Positions 41,460 through 50,885 of a DNA stretch of 64,000 bases are shown in pieces. This stretch comes from Salipiger marinus. Its GTDB lineage: Bacteria; Pseudomonadota; Alphaproteobacteria; Rhodobacterales; Rhodobacteraceae. The stretch lies in assembly GCF_900100085.1 (NCBI RefSeq), contig NZ_FNEJ01000017.1, positions 1 through 64,000 of the forward strand, written 5' to 3'. Each line of letters opens with the position of its first letter. Within the stretch, counting starts at the first letter, position 1. The notes under the pieces were generated by a model, which ran no database searches, had not been told where the DNA came from, and was given only the letters and a program-made list of their open reading frames with translations. The translations under genes were made by a program, and so were the position numbers.

Positions 41460-43079
41460 TTACCGCAGGGCGGCGCCGCCCCGGATCAGCGCGCTGGCGC
41501 GTTCGGCCACCATCATGACCGGCGCGTTGATATTGCCGGAGGTGATGTTGGGAAAGACCGAGGCATCAACCACCCGCAGCCCGCGCAGGCCATGCACGCG
41601 CAGTTCGGCATCCACCACCGAGTCCGCCGCATCCGGTCCCATCCGGCAGGTGCCGCACAGGTGATAGATCGACCCGCCCTGCTCGCGCAGATGCGACAGC
41701 AGTTGCGCGTCGCTCTCGCAGCCGGGGCCGGGCGTCACCTCCTCCACCGTGACTGCCCGCAGCGCCGGGGCCTGCATGAACCGGCGGATCAGGCGGCTCG
41801 CCTCGATCACCTCGCGCCGGTCGCGCTCCGTCGCCAGATAGTTGGGGCGGATCAGCGGCGCGGCAGCCGGATCGGCAGAGGCCAGCGTCACCCGCCCCCG
41901 GCTGTCCGGACGGCAGGAATTGAAGGCCAGCAGGAAGCCCGGATAGGGCTCCGGCTCCAGCCGCGCCTTGGGATTGGCCGGAATGCGATAGGACATCGGA
42001 TTGAAATAAAGCTGGATGTTCGGCACTCCCTCGGCGGAGTCGGTGCGGAAAAAGCCCCCCGCCTGATTGACGCTCAGCGCCAGCGGCCCGCTGCGGGTCA
42101 GGACATAGCGCATCCCGGCCCAGAGCTTGCCCCACCACGGGCGCAATTCGTCATTCAGCGTCGGCACGCTGGAGCGGTAATAGAAGCTGGCACAAAGATG
42201 GTCCTGCAGATTGGCGCCGGCCGCAGGCAGCGCCGCGCGCACCGCAATGCCCTGCGCGGCCAGATCATCCGGATCGCCAATGCCCGACAGCATCAGGATC
42301 TTGGGCGACCCGATGGCCCCCGCCGACAGGATCACCTCGCGCCGCGCCGTAAGGGTTTCGACCCCGTCAGACGAGCGGAGTTCCACGCCAGTCACCTGTC
42401 CGCTGTCGTCGATCACCAGCCGGGTGACCTCGACCTTCAGGCGCAGGGTCAGATTGGCGCGGGACAAAGCCGGGGTCAGATAGGTCTTGGAGCTGGACTG
42501 CCGCTTGCCCGCCGCGATATTGGTCTCGTATATCCCGGCACCTTCGAACTGCGCGCCGTTGAAATCATCGAAGACCGGCAGCTGCAATTCGCGCGCGGCG
42601 GCCAGAAACCGGTCGCAGATCGGATGGGTCTTGCCCTTCATCGGGGTGATGCCGACCGGGCCCTCCGCCGAATGCCAGTCGGTATTGCCCGCCGGGTGGT
42701 GTTCCAGCCTGCGGAACCATGGCAGCACGTCGTCAAAGCCCCAGCCCGGATTGCCCGCCGCCGCCCAGTCGTCAAAATCGCGGCGCTGTCCGCGCACCCA
42801 GATCATCGCATTGATGGACCCGGACCCGCCCTGCACCTTGCCGCGCGGCGCGTATATGCGCCGCCCCGCCATTTCCGGCTCCGGTTCAGAGGAATACATC
42901 CAGTTGGTTTCGGGGTTGAAGTAATTGCGCGCATAGCCTGCGGGCATGTCGAACCAGAAAGACCGGTCCGATCCGCCCGCTTCCAGCAGCAGGACGCGGG
43001 TTGCCGGATCCTCGCTCAGCCGCGCGGCAAGCAGGGATCCGGCGGATCCGGCCCCGACGATGATGTAGTCGTAATCCAT
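41460..43079 (-). CDS. GMC-family FAD oxidoreductase (choline dehydrogenase-like)
   Basis: A 539-residue flavoprotein. It has the FAD-binding GAGSAGSLLAARLSE, GMC signature 1 (GKVQGGSGSINAMIWVRGQ), signature 2 (SAGAIGSPKILMLSGIG) and the catalytic region HLCGTCRMG with the second active-site segment near SGNINAP. It oxidises a primary or secondary alcohol; substrate unknown. It begins two bases after the enolase-superfamily gene stop, so it is the third gene of the operon led by the AldA-like dehydrogenase. Confidence 0.92.
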   Translation of the reverse strand: MDYDYIIVGAGSAGSLLAARLSEDPATRVLLLEAGGSDRSFWFDMPAGYARNYFNPETNWMYSSEPEPEMAGRRIYAPRGKVQGGSGSINAMIWVRGQRRDFDDWAAAGNPGWGFDDVLPWFRRLEHHPAGNTDWHSAEGPVGITPMKGKTHPICDRFLAAARELQLPVFDDFNGAQFEGAGIYETNIAAGKRQSSSKTYLTPALSRANLTLRLKVEVTRLVIDDSGQVTGVELRSSDGVETLTARREVILSAGAIGSPKILMLSGIGDPDDLAAQGIAVRAALPAAGANLQDHLCASFYYRSSVPTLNDELRPWWGKLWAGMRYVLTRSGPLALSVNQAGGFFRTDSAEGVPNIQLYFNPMSYRIPANPKARLEPEPYPGFLLAFNSCRPDSRGRVTLASADPAAAPLIRPNYLATERDRREVIEASRLIRRFMQAPALRAVTVEEVTPGPGCESDAQLLSHLREQGGSIYHLCGTCRMGPDAADSVVDAELRVHGLRGLRVVDASVFPNITSGNINAPVMMVAERASALIRGGAALR

Positions 43080-43081
43080 GC

Positions 43082-44320
43082 TCAGGCCTTTTCGGGCGGC
43101 TCTTTCCACGAGGTATCGGACTGCGCCTTGAAATCATGCGGCGTGTCCCACATCGCAAGATGCAGCTTTTTGTCGGTATAGGGCGAATGGGCCGCGATCA
43201 CCTCCTTGTTCAGGGTGATGCCAAGCCCGGGTCGGTCAGAGGGAATGATCCAGCCATCCTGCCATGTCAGCCCCTCCTCCAGCACCTCGGCATGGAAGCC
43301 GTCCCAGCGGCGGATGCTTTCCTGAATCAGGAAATTCGGCGTGGCGGTGGCCAGTTGCACGCTGGCCGCAGCACCGACCGGCCCGTTGTAAAGATGCGGC
43401 GCGATCTGCGCATAATGCACCTCTGCCAGCGCCGCGACCTTCTTGCCCTCCAGAATGCCGCCGACGCGGCCCAGATTCATCTGCAGGATCGACGCGCCAT
43501 TGTGGCGCAGCAGATCGTGGAATTCATATTTCGTGGTCAGCCGTTCCCCCGCCGCAATCGGAATCGTGGTGTGATCGGCAACGCGGCCCATGGCCTCGCT
43601 CTGGCCCGGCGGCACCGGCTCTTCGAACCAGAGCGGGTCATAGGCTTCAAGCCGCCGCGCCAGCCGGATCGCCCCCGACACGGTCATCTGGCCATGGGTG
43701 CCGAACAGCAGATCGCAGCGGTTGCCCACCGCCTCGCGGATCCGCCGGCAGAAGGTTTCGGACCGCTCCATATCCTCCAGCGACAGCTGGTGCCCGGAAT
43801 AAGCCGTATAGGGCCCGGCGGGGTCGAATTTCAGCGCGGTGAAGCCCTGTTCCATGTAGTCCAGCGCGCAGTCGATGCTGAGGTCGAGATTGTTGTAATC
43901 ATGCTCGCCGCGGGCGTTCTTGGGATAAAGATAGCTGTAGCACCGCAGCCGGTCATGCACCTTGCCGCCGATCAGCTCATAGACCGGCTTGCCCGCCGCC
44001 TTGCCGATGATGTCCCAGCAGGCCATTTCCAGCCCCGACACGATTCCCATCATGGTCAGATCCGGGCGCTGGGTGAATCCGCTGGAATAGGCGCGGCGGA
44101 AGAATTTCTCGACGTGGTGCGGATCCTCGCCCTTCAGCAGACGCTCGAACACGTCCTCGATCGCGGGCACCATGACTTTCGGGTGGAAGGTCGCGGCATA
44201 GACCTCGCCCACGCCCTCGATTCCGTCTTCGGTGCGCAGGCTGACAAAAATCCAGTACATGCCGCCGATATGGGGCGGCGGCACCGCGACGATATAGGTT
44301 TCGCAGGATACGAGTTTCAT
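43082..44320 (-). CDS. Mandelate racemase/enolase-superfamily enzyme, probable acid-sugar dehydratase
   Basis: A 412-residue protein with the enolase N-terminal capping domain and a C-terminal barrel. Visible active-site landmarks are ALKFDPAG (candidate acid-base Lys), DLLFGTHGQMT (metal Asp and His), LWFEEPVPP (metal Glu), AAGERLTTKYEF (metal Glu) and IAPHLYNGPVG (candidate His). The pattern is close to galactonate/gluconate-type dehydratases. Substrate is not decided. It lies between the AldA-like and GMC genes. Confidence 0.88.
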   Translation of the reverse strand: MKLVSCETYIVAVPPPHIGGMYWIFVSLRTEDGIEGVGEVYAATFHPKVMVPAIEDVFERLLKGEDPHHVEKFFRRAYSSGFTQRPDLTMMGIVSGLEMACWDIIGKAAGKPVYELIGGKVHDRLRCYSYLYPKNARGEHDYNNLDLSIDCALDYMEQGFTALKFDPAGPYTAYSGHQLSLEDMERSETFCRRIREAVGNRCDLLFGTHGQMTVSGAIRLARRLEAYDPLWFEEPVPPGQSEAMGRVADHTTIPIAAGERLTTKYEFHDLLRHNGASILQMNLGRVGGILEGKKVAALAEVHYAQIAPHLYNGPVGAAASVQLATATPNFLIQESIRRWDGFHAEVLEEGLTWQDGWIIPSDRPGLGITLNKEVIAAHSPYTDKKLHLAMWDTPHDFKAQSDTSWKEPPEKA

Positions 44321-44333
44321 GCTGATCTCCCTC

Positions 44334-45758
44334 TCACCAGCTCTGGATCACAAGGCGGGTCTGGGTGAAATCCAGCATGCCATGCTTGCCGTCATCCCCC
44401 CCCAGCCCCGAGCGTTTCCAGCCCGCGTGATATCCCTGATAGGGATCTGCGGGCGTGCGGTTGACATAGACTTCGCCCGCTTCGATGTTGTTGGCCACCT
44501 GCATCGCGGTGCGGTAATTTTCGGTATAGATCACCGAGGACAGGCCGAACTGATGGTCATTCGCCATCTCCAGCGCATCGGCGGTGGTGGCATAGCCAAG
44601 CACCGGCAGGACCGGGCCGAACACTTCTTCCTGAACGATTTCCATATCCTGACGGCACTGCGTCAGCAGGGTCGCCGGATAGAACCAGCCCGGGCCTTCG
44701 GGAATGAACCCGCCGGTTTCCAGCTTGGCGCCGTCATCAATGGCGCGCTGCACCATCTGGTGAATGTTCAGCCGGGAATTGGCGTTGATCAGCGGCCCCA
44801 TGGCCGAAGGCTGGCGCATCCGGTCGCCAAAATCCCGCGCCGCCATATGCCCGCGCAGCAGATCCACAAAGCGGTCATGCACGCTCTCCTGCACATAGAC
44901 CCGTTCCACCGCCGTGCAGAGCTGGCCGCAATGCGTGGTGCGCGAGGCGACAATGGCGGCGGCAGCTTTTTCCAGATCGGCATCGGCCTCGATGATCGCG
45001 GGGGTCTTGCCGCCCAGTTCCAGCGAGGATTTGGCGATGTTCACCTGACTGTATTCCAGCACCTTGCGGCCCGCGCCAACGCTGCCGGTCAGCGTGATCA
45101 TCCCGACTTTCGGATGGGTGCAGACGGTCTGCGCAATCTGGTGGGTCATGGCGAGGATATTGATGGCGCCTTCCGGAAAGCCGCAGTCACGCACCGCACG
45201 CGCCAGTTCCAGCGCCGATCCGGGGGTATTGTTCGAAGGCCGCGCCACCACCGTATTGCCGGTAATCAGCGCGGGCGCGATTTTCCGCATCAGCGTATAG
45301 ATCGGGAAATTGAACGGGATCAGCGCCACGACCACGCCAATCGGTTCGCGCTGCAGAAGCAGCGTCTCGTCCGGGCTGTCGGAGGGCAGGATTTCGCCTT
45401 CGATCCGGCGCGCCCATTCGGCGTGATAGCGGGTCAGTTCGGCGGCATAGAAGACTTCGGCGGTGGCATCTTCAAGACTTTTGCCCGATTCCAGCGCCAG
45501 AACCTCGCCGATCCTGGCGCGTCGTGCCTCCAGCATGTCGGCGAGGGCGCGCAGATGGCCCGCGCGTTCGATGCTGGTCAGCCTGCGCCAGCCGCGCTGC
45601 GCATGGGCGGCGGCATCGACCCCGGCGCGGGCTTCGGCGGCGGTGGCGGCGGTGACATGGGCGATCTGCGCCCCCGTCGCCGGATTGACCACCGAGATCA
45701 GTTCCTCGCCATCCGAGGTCAGAAACTGGTTGTTGATGAAGTTGCGATCGATCCGCAT
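44334..45758 (-). CDS. NAD-dependent aldehyde dehydrogenase, lactaldehyde/glycolaldehyde type (AldA-like)
   Basis: A 474-residue dehydrogenase. It has PFNFPIYTLMRKIAPALITG, the cofactor loop TGSVGAGRKV, Glu in LELGGKTP and the catalytic Cys in HCGQLCTAVERVYV. Overall it follows E. coli AldA, including AEWARRIEGEILPSDSP and YHAGWKRSGLGGDDGKHG near the end. It likely oxidises a short hydroxyaldehyde made by the pathway. The ATG at 45758 is five bases after GGAGGGG; GTG at 45761 is the alternative. It leads the three-gene minus-strand operon. Confidence 0.9.
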   Translation of the reverse strand: MRIDRNFINNQFLTSDGEELISVVNPATGAQIAHVTAATAAEARAGVDAAAHAQRGWRRLTSIERAGHLRALADMLEARRARIGEVLALESGKSLEDATAEVFYAAELTRYHAEWARRIEGEILPSDSPDETLLLQREPIGVVVALIPFNFPIYTLMRKIAPALITGNTVVARPSNNTPGSALELARAVRDCGFPEGAINILAMTHQIAQTVCTHPKVGMITLTGSVGAGRKVLEYSQVNIAKSSLELGGKTPAIIEADADLEKAAAAIVASRTTHCGQLCTAVERVYVQESVHDRFVDLLRGHMAARDFGDRMRQPSAMGPLINANSRLNIHQMVQRAIDDGAKLETGGFIPEGPGWFYPATLLTQCRQDMEIVQEEVFGPVLPVLGYATTADALEMANDHQFGLSSVIYTENYRTAMQVANNIEAGEVYVNRTPADPYQGYHAGWKRSGLGGDDGKHGMLDFTQTRLVIQSW

Positions 45759-45819
45759 CACGGCCCCTCCGGCAGGTTTCGGGCTGGACCTGAGGGCGGA
45801 GGCGGTAAACTGTCAACGA

Positions 45820-45857
45820 ATTTCCATAACAGGAATTATTATTCCAAATATGGAAAT
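45820..45857. promoter_or_regulatory. 38-base composite palindrome, probable IclR operator
   Basis: ATTTCCATA-aca-GGAAT (45820-45836) is mirrored by ATTCC-aaa-TATGGAAAT (45841-45857) around TATT. Fourteen of nineteen bases per half match, and each half contains its own TTCC-N6-GGAA dyad. It is strongly AT-rich against the surrounding DNA. It lies 62 bases from the AldA-like start codon and 42 bases from the IclR start codon, ideal to control both arms. Confidence 0.78.
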
Positions 45858-45898
45858 CTTATACGATAGACAGCGTGGATCAGCGACAGGATCAGCCC

Positions 45899-46660
45899 AT
45901 GACAGAGCAGGACAAAACCGCCGCCCCGGCCATCGACGCCTCCGTCGCCATCCTCGAGGTGCTGTCAGCCGCGTCATGGCCGCTGCAGCTGTCCGAGATC
46001 TGCGACCGCACCGGCCTTGCTCAGGCCAGCGCGCACCGGATCGTCAATGCGATGCTGCATCACCGGCTGATCGCGCTCGCCCCCGGGCGGCGCAAGACCT
46101 ATGTGCTGGGCTCGCGGCTGTTCCAGCTGTCCTCGGCGATCTATGCGCGCCAGCCTTTCGTGCCGCATTTCTACCCCATCGCCGAAATCCTGAAGAACGA
46201 GATTCACCGCTCGATCTTCCTCAGCCTGCCGGTGGGCAATCAGGTGGTGATCCTTGCCCGGCTCGACGCCCCGGCCAGCCAGACCTTCAGCGCCTATGTG
46301 GGGCGCACAATGCCCATGCACCTGTCGGCCTCGGGCAAGGCCATTCTGGCGGCCCGCCCGCTGGAGGACCAGCTGAGCTATCTGCGCGACGAGGGGCTGG
46401 CCGCCCCCGGTGTCGCCGCCGAACTGCCCGCGCTGGCCAGCGACCTGCAGCGGTCCGCCCGGCTTGGCTATGCGATCAGCCTCAACGAGATCCAACAGGA
46501 TGTCGGCTGCGTCGCGGCCCCGGTGGTGAACGGGCGGGGCGAGCCGGTGGCGGCGATCAGCGCCTGCTTCACCGGCGAGGCGCTGACGGTGCAGAGCGCG
46601 CGGGTCTATTCCAAGAATGTGGTGCAGGCGGCGCGGCAGCTTTCCTCGCATATCCTCTGA
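45899..46660 (+). CDS. IclR-family regulator
   Basis: A 253-residue regulator: N-terminal winged helix (LQLSEICDRTGLAQASAHRI) and a C-terminal effector domain (YVGRTMPMHLSASGKAILAA, and VAAPVVNGRGEPVAAISA). The ATG at 45899 has AGGA seven bases upstream; a GTG at 45875 is possible. It divides the two arms of a catabolic island, with a large palindrome in its upstream gap. Confidence 0.92.
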   Translation: MTEQDKTAAPAIDASVAILEVLSAASWPLQLSEICDRTGLAQASAHRIVNAMLHHRLIALAPGRRKTYVLGSRLFQLSSAIYARQPFVPHFYPIAEILKNEIHRSIFLSLPVGNQVVILARLDAPASQTFSAYVGRTMPMHLSASGKAILAARPLEDQLSYLRDEGLAAPGVAAELPALASDLQRSARLGYAISLNEIQQDVGCVAAPVVNGRGEPVAAISACFTGEALTVQSARVYSKNVVQAARQLSSHIL

Positions 46661-46683
46661 CACAAAATCCGGGCTTGGGCCGG

Positions 46684-46709
46684 GGTCATTCCTTTTTCGA
46701 ATGACCTTT
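46684..46709 (+). terminator. Hairpin after the IclR gene
   Basis: GGTCATTC (46684-46691) and GAATGACC (46699-46706) pair perfectly around CTTTTTC and are followed by TTT. It lies 24 bases beyond the stop codon. A terminator is most likely; its position in the promoter region of the next gene leaves an operator role open. Confidence 0.65.
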
Positions 46710-46778
46710 GCACAATAGTCGTTTGTCCCGCAGGCTCAAATCGCCTTTTCTGCGGGCATCGAGGGGGGAGCCCGATTC

Positions 46779-48152
46779 ATGACACCGCACGAGACGGCAA
46801 CGCGCGAGGAGCGCGACACCATCGGCATGCTTGCCGTTCCGGCAGAGGCCGTGTTCGGCATCCAGACCCAGCGTGCCGTCCAGCTTTATCCGCTGGCGGG
46901 GCAGGGCCGGTTTTCCGACTATCCGGCGCTGCTGACCGCCATGCTGCATGTCAAGGCGGCGGCGGCGCAGGTCAATGTGGAAACCGGCGCGCTTGATCCT
47001 GCCATGGGCGCGGCGCTGCAGGCCGCCGCGCAGGATCTGCTGGCGGCACCCCGCCCCGAGGCCTTTCCGGTGCATGCCGTCCATGGCGGCGGCGGCATCT
47101 CGTTCAACATGAACCTGAACGAGGTTCTGGCCAATCTGGCGAACCGCGCGGGGTTTGGCGCGGCCTATGGCAGCTATGCCCCGATCCATCCCAATGACCA
47201 CCCGAACCTGAACCATTCGACCGCCGACTGCCTGTCCACCGCCTGCCACATCGCGGCGCGCCACGCCTTTGCCGGGCTTGCCACCGAGGTGGAGGGGCTT
47301 GCCGCCGATCTGGACCGGCTGGGCGCCGAATGGGCGCCGCTGCGCAAGCTGGCGCGGACCTGCCTGCAGGACGCGGTGGATATCGGCTTTGCGGAGTATC
47401 TCGGCGGGGTCTCTGCCACGCTGCGCTTCCATCTGGATCGGGCACGGCGGGATGCCGACGCGCTGCGCGAGGTGTCGATGGGCGGCACGATCATTGGCCG
47501 GGCCGAAGACTGCGACCCCGCCTTTTTTGCCCGCATCCTGCCGGTGCTGAACGACCATCTGGCCGCGGCGGGCCTGCCTGCGGATCTGGTCCGCACCGGC
47601 AACCTGTTTGCCGCCAGTCAGGCGCATGACCGGCTGCTGGCGCTTGGCGCCACGCTCGACCAGCTGGCGCGCATGCTGATCCGCTTTGCCAAGGATCTGC
47701 GGCTGATGGCCTCTGGCCCTCATGGCGGGCTGTCGGAACTTCGCCTGCCCGCGATGCAGCCCGGATCCTCCGCCATTCCCGGCAAGGTCAACCCGACCCT
47801 GCCCGAATTCATGGTGCAGTGCGGCATGATCGCGGTGGGGCACGGGGCAGCGATGGCCATGACGCAGGACCATGGCGAGATGGATTACAATCCGTGGGAA
47901 GCGGTGGTGATCGTCAGCCTGCTGGACATGATCGCGGTTCTGGACAGCGGCATCGCCACGCTCCGGCGCAACTGCGTGCAGGGCATGCGGCCCGACATCG
48001 CGCGCAACCAAGACAACGCCACCAGCCTGCTGCCCTCGCTGATCCGGCTCAAGCAGCTGAAAGGCTACAGCTATTCCGCGCAGGTGGCCAAAGACGCCGC
48101 CGGTGACCTTGACCTCGTGCGCCGCAAACTCGCCGAGGCCGAAGGCCGCTGA
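46779..48152 (+). CDS. Aspartase/fumarase-superfamily lyase with unusual active-site residues
   Basis: A 457-residue protein of the superfamily that eliminates amines or water from succinyl-type substrates. The signature loop is present (GSSAIPGKVNP, residues 329-339, with catalytic Ser and Lys336), as is NMNLNEVLANLANRAG. Three positions differ from aspartase and fumarase as I recall them: the GTS loop reads GIS (Ile107), the STND motif reads STAD (Ala149), and the RTH or RTQ position reads RTC (Cys195). A different substrate is therefore likely. A GGGGGGAG tract lies upstream of the ATG. Confidence 0.85.
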   Translation: MTPHETATREERDTIGMLAVPAEAVFGIQTQRAVQLYPLAGQGRFSDYPALLTAMLHVKAAAAQVNVETGALDPAMGAALQAAAQDLLAAPRPEAFPVHAVHGGGGISFNMNLNEVLANLANRAGFGAAYGSYAPIHPNDHPNLNHSTADCLSTACHIAARHAFAGLATEVEGLAADLDRLGAEWAPLRKLARTCLQDAVDIGFAEYLGGVSATLRFHLDRARRDADALREVSMGGTIIGRAEDCDPAFFARILPVLNDHLAAAGLPADLVRTGNLFAASQAHDRLLALGATLDQLARMLIRFAKDLRLMASGPHGGLSELRLPAMQPGSSAIPGKVNPTLPEFMVQCGMIAVGHGAAMAMTQDHGEMDYNPWEAVVIVSLLDMIAVLDSGIATLRRNCVQGMRPDIARNQDNATSLLPSLIRLKQLKGYSYSAQVAKDAAGDLDLVRRKLAEAEGR

Positions 48153-48187
48153 CCCCCGAAACATTCTCTCCATTCCCGAAGGCGACC

Positions 48188-49693
48188 ATGAAAGACATGC
48201 TGCAGGACACCGATCTTGACTGGGCCACGCGCTGGCTCGCATCAGCCAAGACACAGTATATCAACGGCGACTGGGTGCCGGGGGCAGGGGCCGCGTGGCA
48301 GGTGAAAAACCCCGCCACCGGCCAGACCCTGTGCCAGATCGCGCTGGCCGATGCCGACCAGATCGAGACGGCGGCCCAAGCCGCGCATCGCTGCCACCAG
48401 AGCGGGGTCTGGAGCCGCAAGACCTCGCGCAAGGCCCGCGCCGACCAGCTGCTGGCCATCGCCCGGCTGATCCGCGACCACGCCCCCCGGCTGGCGCTGC
48501 TGGAGAGCCTTGCCAATGGCAAGACCTATCTTGAGGCGCTGAATGACGACATCTTCACCTGCGCCGAGATTTTTGAATATTACGCGGGCTGGACCGACAA
48601 GTTCTATGGCGAGGTCTCGCCGGTCGAGGATGGCTTCCTGAATTTCACCACCAAGGATCCGGTGGGGGTCTGCGCGCTGATCGCGCCGTGGAATTATCCG
48701 CTCTATCAGGCCAGCCTGAAAATCGCCCCCGCCCTCGCCATGGGCAATACCGTGGTGATGAAGCCTTCGGAATATACCCCGCTGGCCACGCTGCATCTGT
48801 TTGAACTGATCGACCGCGACCTGGATCTGCCCAAGGGCCTGCTGAATCTCGTGCTCTGCGATGGCGAGGCCGCCAACCAGCTGACGCTGAGCCGCAATGT
48901 CCACAAGGTGTCCTTCACCGGCTCCACCGGGGTCGGGCGGCGCATCGTGCAGAATTCCGGCCAGTCGAACCTGAAAGCCGTGACGCTGGAACTGGGGGGC
49001 AAGTCGCCCTGCATCTTTTTCGAGGACACCCCCGATCTCGACGCCGCGATCGACCGCGCCTTTTATGTGATGTTTTCGCAGAAGGGCGAAAAATGCTCCG
49101 AACCGACGCGGTTCCTGATCCAGAAGGGCATCTATGACCATGTTCTGGAAAAGCTGATTGCCAAAGCCGACGCGGTGCGCTGCGGCGATCCGCTGCTGGC
49201 CAGCACCGAACAGGGCGCGCAGTGCAACGAGGCGCAGTTCCGGCGCATTCTGGACTATATCGAGATCGGCAAGACCGAGGCCGAACTCGTGGCGGGCGGC
49301 ATGGCCGATACCAGCGGCGACAATGCCAAGGGCCTGTTCATCCGCCCCACGATCTTTTCCAACGTGCCGAATTCCGCGCGCATCGCGCAGGAAGAGATCT
49401 TTGGCCCGGTGCTGTCCTGCACGCCCTTCGCCACCGCCGACGAAGCGGTATCGCTGGCCAATGACACCGCCTATGGCCTCGCCGCCGGGGTCTATACCGG
49501 CAATGTCAGCCTCGCGCACCGGATGGCCGAACGGCTTGAGGCCGGGATGGTCTTTGTCAACCGCTATGGCTGTTACGGGCTGTCCGCGCCGTTCGGCGGT
49601 TTCAAGGAAAGCGGCTGGGGCAAGGAAATGGCGATCCATTCGCTGTCATCCTACACCAAGACCAAAGGCGTCTGGGTGCATTACGGCGACTGA
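48188..49693 (+). CDS. NAD(P)-dependent aldehyde dehydrogenase
   Basis: A 501-residue dehydrogenase: APWNYPLYQASLKIAPALAM, cofactor loop FTGSTGVGRRIV, Glu in LELGGKSP, catalytic Cys in GEKCSEPTRF, and EEIFGPVLS near the end. It resembles betaine-aldehyde and other amino-aldehyde dehydrogenases, but Cys lies in GEKC rather than the usual GQxC. It follows the lyase by 35 bases. It would oxidise an aldehyde intermediate of the island's pathway. Confidence 0.9.
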   Translation: MKDMLQDTDLDWATRWLASAKTQYINGDWVPGAGAAWQVKNPATGQTLCQIALADADQIETAAQAAHRCHQSGVWSRKTSRKARADQLLAIARLIRDHAPRLALLESLANGKTYLEALNDDIFTCAEIFEYYAGWTDKFYGEVSPVEDGFLNFTTKDPVGVCALIAPWNYPLYQASLKIAPALAMGNTVVMKPSEYTPLATLHLFELIDRDLDLPKGLLNLVLCDGEAANQLTLSRNVHKVSFTGSTGVGRRIVQNSGQSNLKAVTLELGGKSPCIFFEDTPDLDAAIDRAFYVMFSQKGEKCSEPTRFLIQKGIYDHVLEKLIAKADAVRCGDPLLASTEQGAQCNEAQFRRILDYIEIGKTEAELVAGGMADTSGDNAKGLFIRPTIFSNVPNSARIAQEEIFGPVLSCTPFATADEAVSLANDTAYGLAAGVYTGNVSLAHRMAERLEAGMVFVNRYGCYGLSAPFGGFKESGWGKEMAIHSLSSYTKTKGVWVHYGD

Positions 49694-49766
49694 CCGCAGC
49701 GCGCATCACCCCGGGGGCTGACCTCTCCGGCGATCATGTGAACCACATCTTCGAGAGACTGAACAA

Positions 49767-50804
49767 ATGCAATATACCCGTCTTGGCCGCTCCGGCCTCA
49801 AGGTCTCGCGGCTTTGCCTCGGCACGATGAACATGGGGTCGAAATCCTGGAAACCGTGGATTTTCGACGAGGCCGAAGCCGAGCCGATCATCGGCCATGC
49901 GCTGGACCATGGTGTCAACTTCATCGACCTTGCCGATTTCTATTCCGCCGGTGCCGGGGAAGAGATCGTCTGCAACGTGCTGCGCCGTCTGGCCCGGCGC
50001 GACGAGCTGGTGCTGACCACCAAGCTTGGCTATCCGATCGGCGGGGGCGTGAACAACAGCGGCCATAGCCGCAAACATGTGTTCGACGCGCTGGAAGGGT
50101 CGCTGACCCGGATGAAGAGCGATTATGTCGACATCTACATGCTGCATTATTTCGACACGGAAACCCCGATCGAAGAAACCATGGACGCGCTGAACGATGT
50201 CGTGCGGCAGGGCAAGGCGCGCTATGTCGGCGTGTCGACCATGTATACATGGCAGTTCGCCAAGATCCTCGCCGCCTGTGACCGCAACGGCTGGGCGCGT
50301 CCGATCAACATGCAGCTGCAGCTCAACGCCGCCTATCGCGAGGAAGAGCGCGAGATGATCCCGTTCTGCATGGATCAGGGCATCGGCGTGTCGGTGTTCA
50401 GCCCGCTGGCGCGCGGCATCCTGACCAGCGACATGTCCTCGATCCGCAACAAGACCGATTTCTTCACCGCCGAGATGTACAATGACGCGGCCTCGCGCGA
50501 TGTGGCGATGTCGGTGGCCCGCGTGGCGGAGGCGCGCGGCCTCACGCCCGCGCAGGTCGCGCAGGCCTGGGTGCTGCGCAAGCCGGAGATTTCCGCGATG
50601 CTGGTCGGGGCCGATACCCGCGCGCAGGTCGACAGCGCGCTGGCCGCGCTGACCACCGATCTGGATGCCGAAGAGGTTTTCGAGATCGAGCGGAATTACA
50701 CCCCCTGCGATCCGATCAACGACTACACCGCCGGAAAGCGCATTCCGCGCGCGCCGCGTCTGGCGGCGGGCCGCTTTGCCACCGGGCTCGACGCCGTGGC
50801 CTGA
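49767..50804 (+). CDS. Aldo/keto reductase
   Basis: A 345-residue AKR with the expected tetrad regions: FIDLADFYS (Asp and Tyr), LTTKLGYP (Lys) and MLHYFD (His). The cofactor-binding end is present (VLRKPEISAMLVGADTRAQV). It reduces an aldehyde or ketone with NADPH, or runs in reverse in catabolism. It sits between the aldehyde dehydrogenase and the ABC importer on the same strand. Confidence 0.9.
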   Translation: MQYTRLGRSGLKVSRLCLGTMNMGSKSWKPWIFDEAEAEPIIGHALDHGVNFIDLADFYSAGAGEEIVCNVLRRLARRDELVLTTKLGYPIGGGVNNSGHSRKHVFDALEGSLTRMKSDYVDIYMLHYFDTETPIEETMDALNDVVRQGKARYVGVSTMYTWQFAKILAACDRNGWARPINMQLQLNAAYREEEREMIPFCMDQGIGVSVFSPLARGILTSDMSSIRNKTDFFTAEMYNDAASRDVAMSVARVAEARGLTPAQVAQAWVLRKPEISAMLVGADTRAQVDSALAALTTDLDAEEVFEIERNYTPCDPINDYTAGKRIPRAPRLAAGRFATGLDAVA

Positions 50805-50814
50805 CCAGACCGCA

Positions 50815-50841
50815 GGCGCGGCGGGGGAGGTCCGCCGCGCC
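50815..50841 (+). other. Intercistronic hairpin upstream of the binding-protein gene
   Basis: GGCGCGGCGG (50815-50824) and CCGCCGCGCC (50832-50841) pair over ten bases around GGGAGGT. It lies between the aldo/keto reductase and the substrate-binding protein. It lacks a T-run and probably marks a processing or attenuation point. Confidence 0.6.
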
Positions 50842-50885
50842 CGCACGGACGGCATCACATGAACGACAGACCAAGGGAGATGAGG

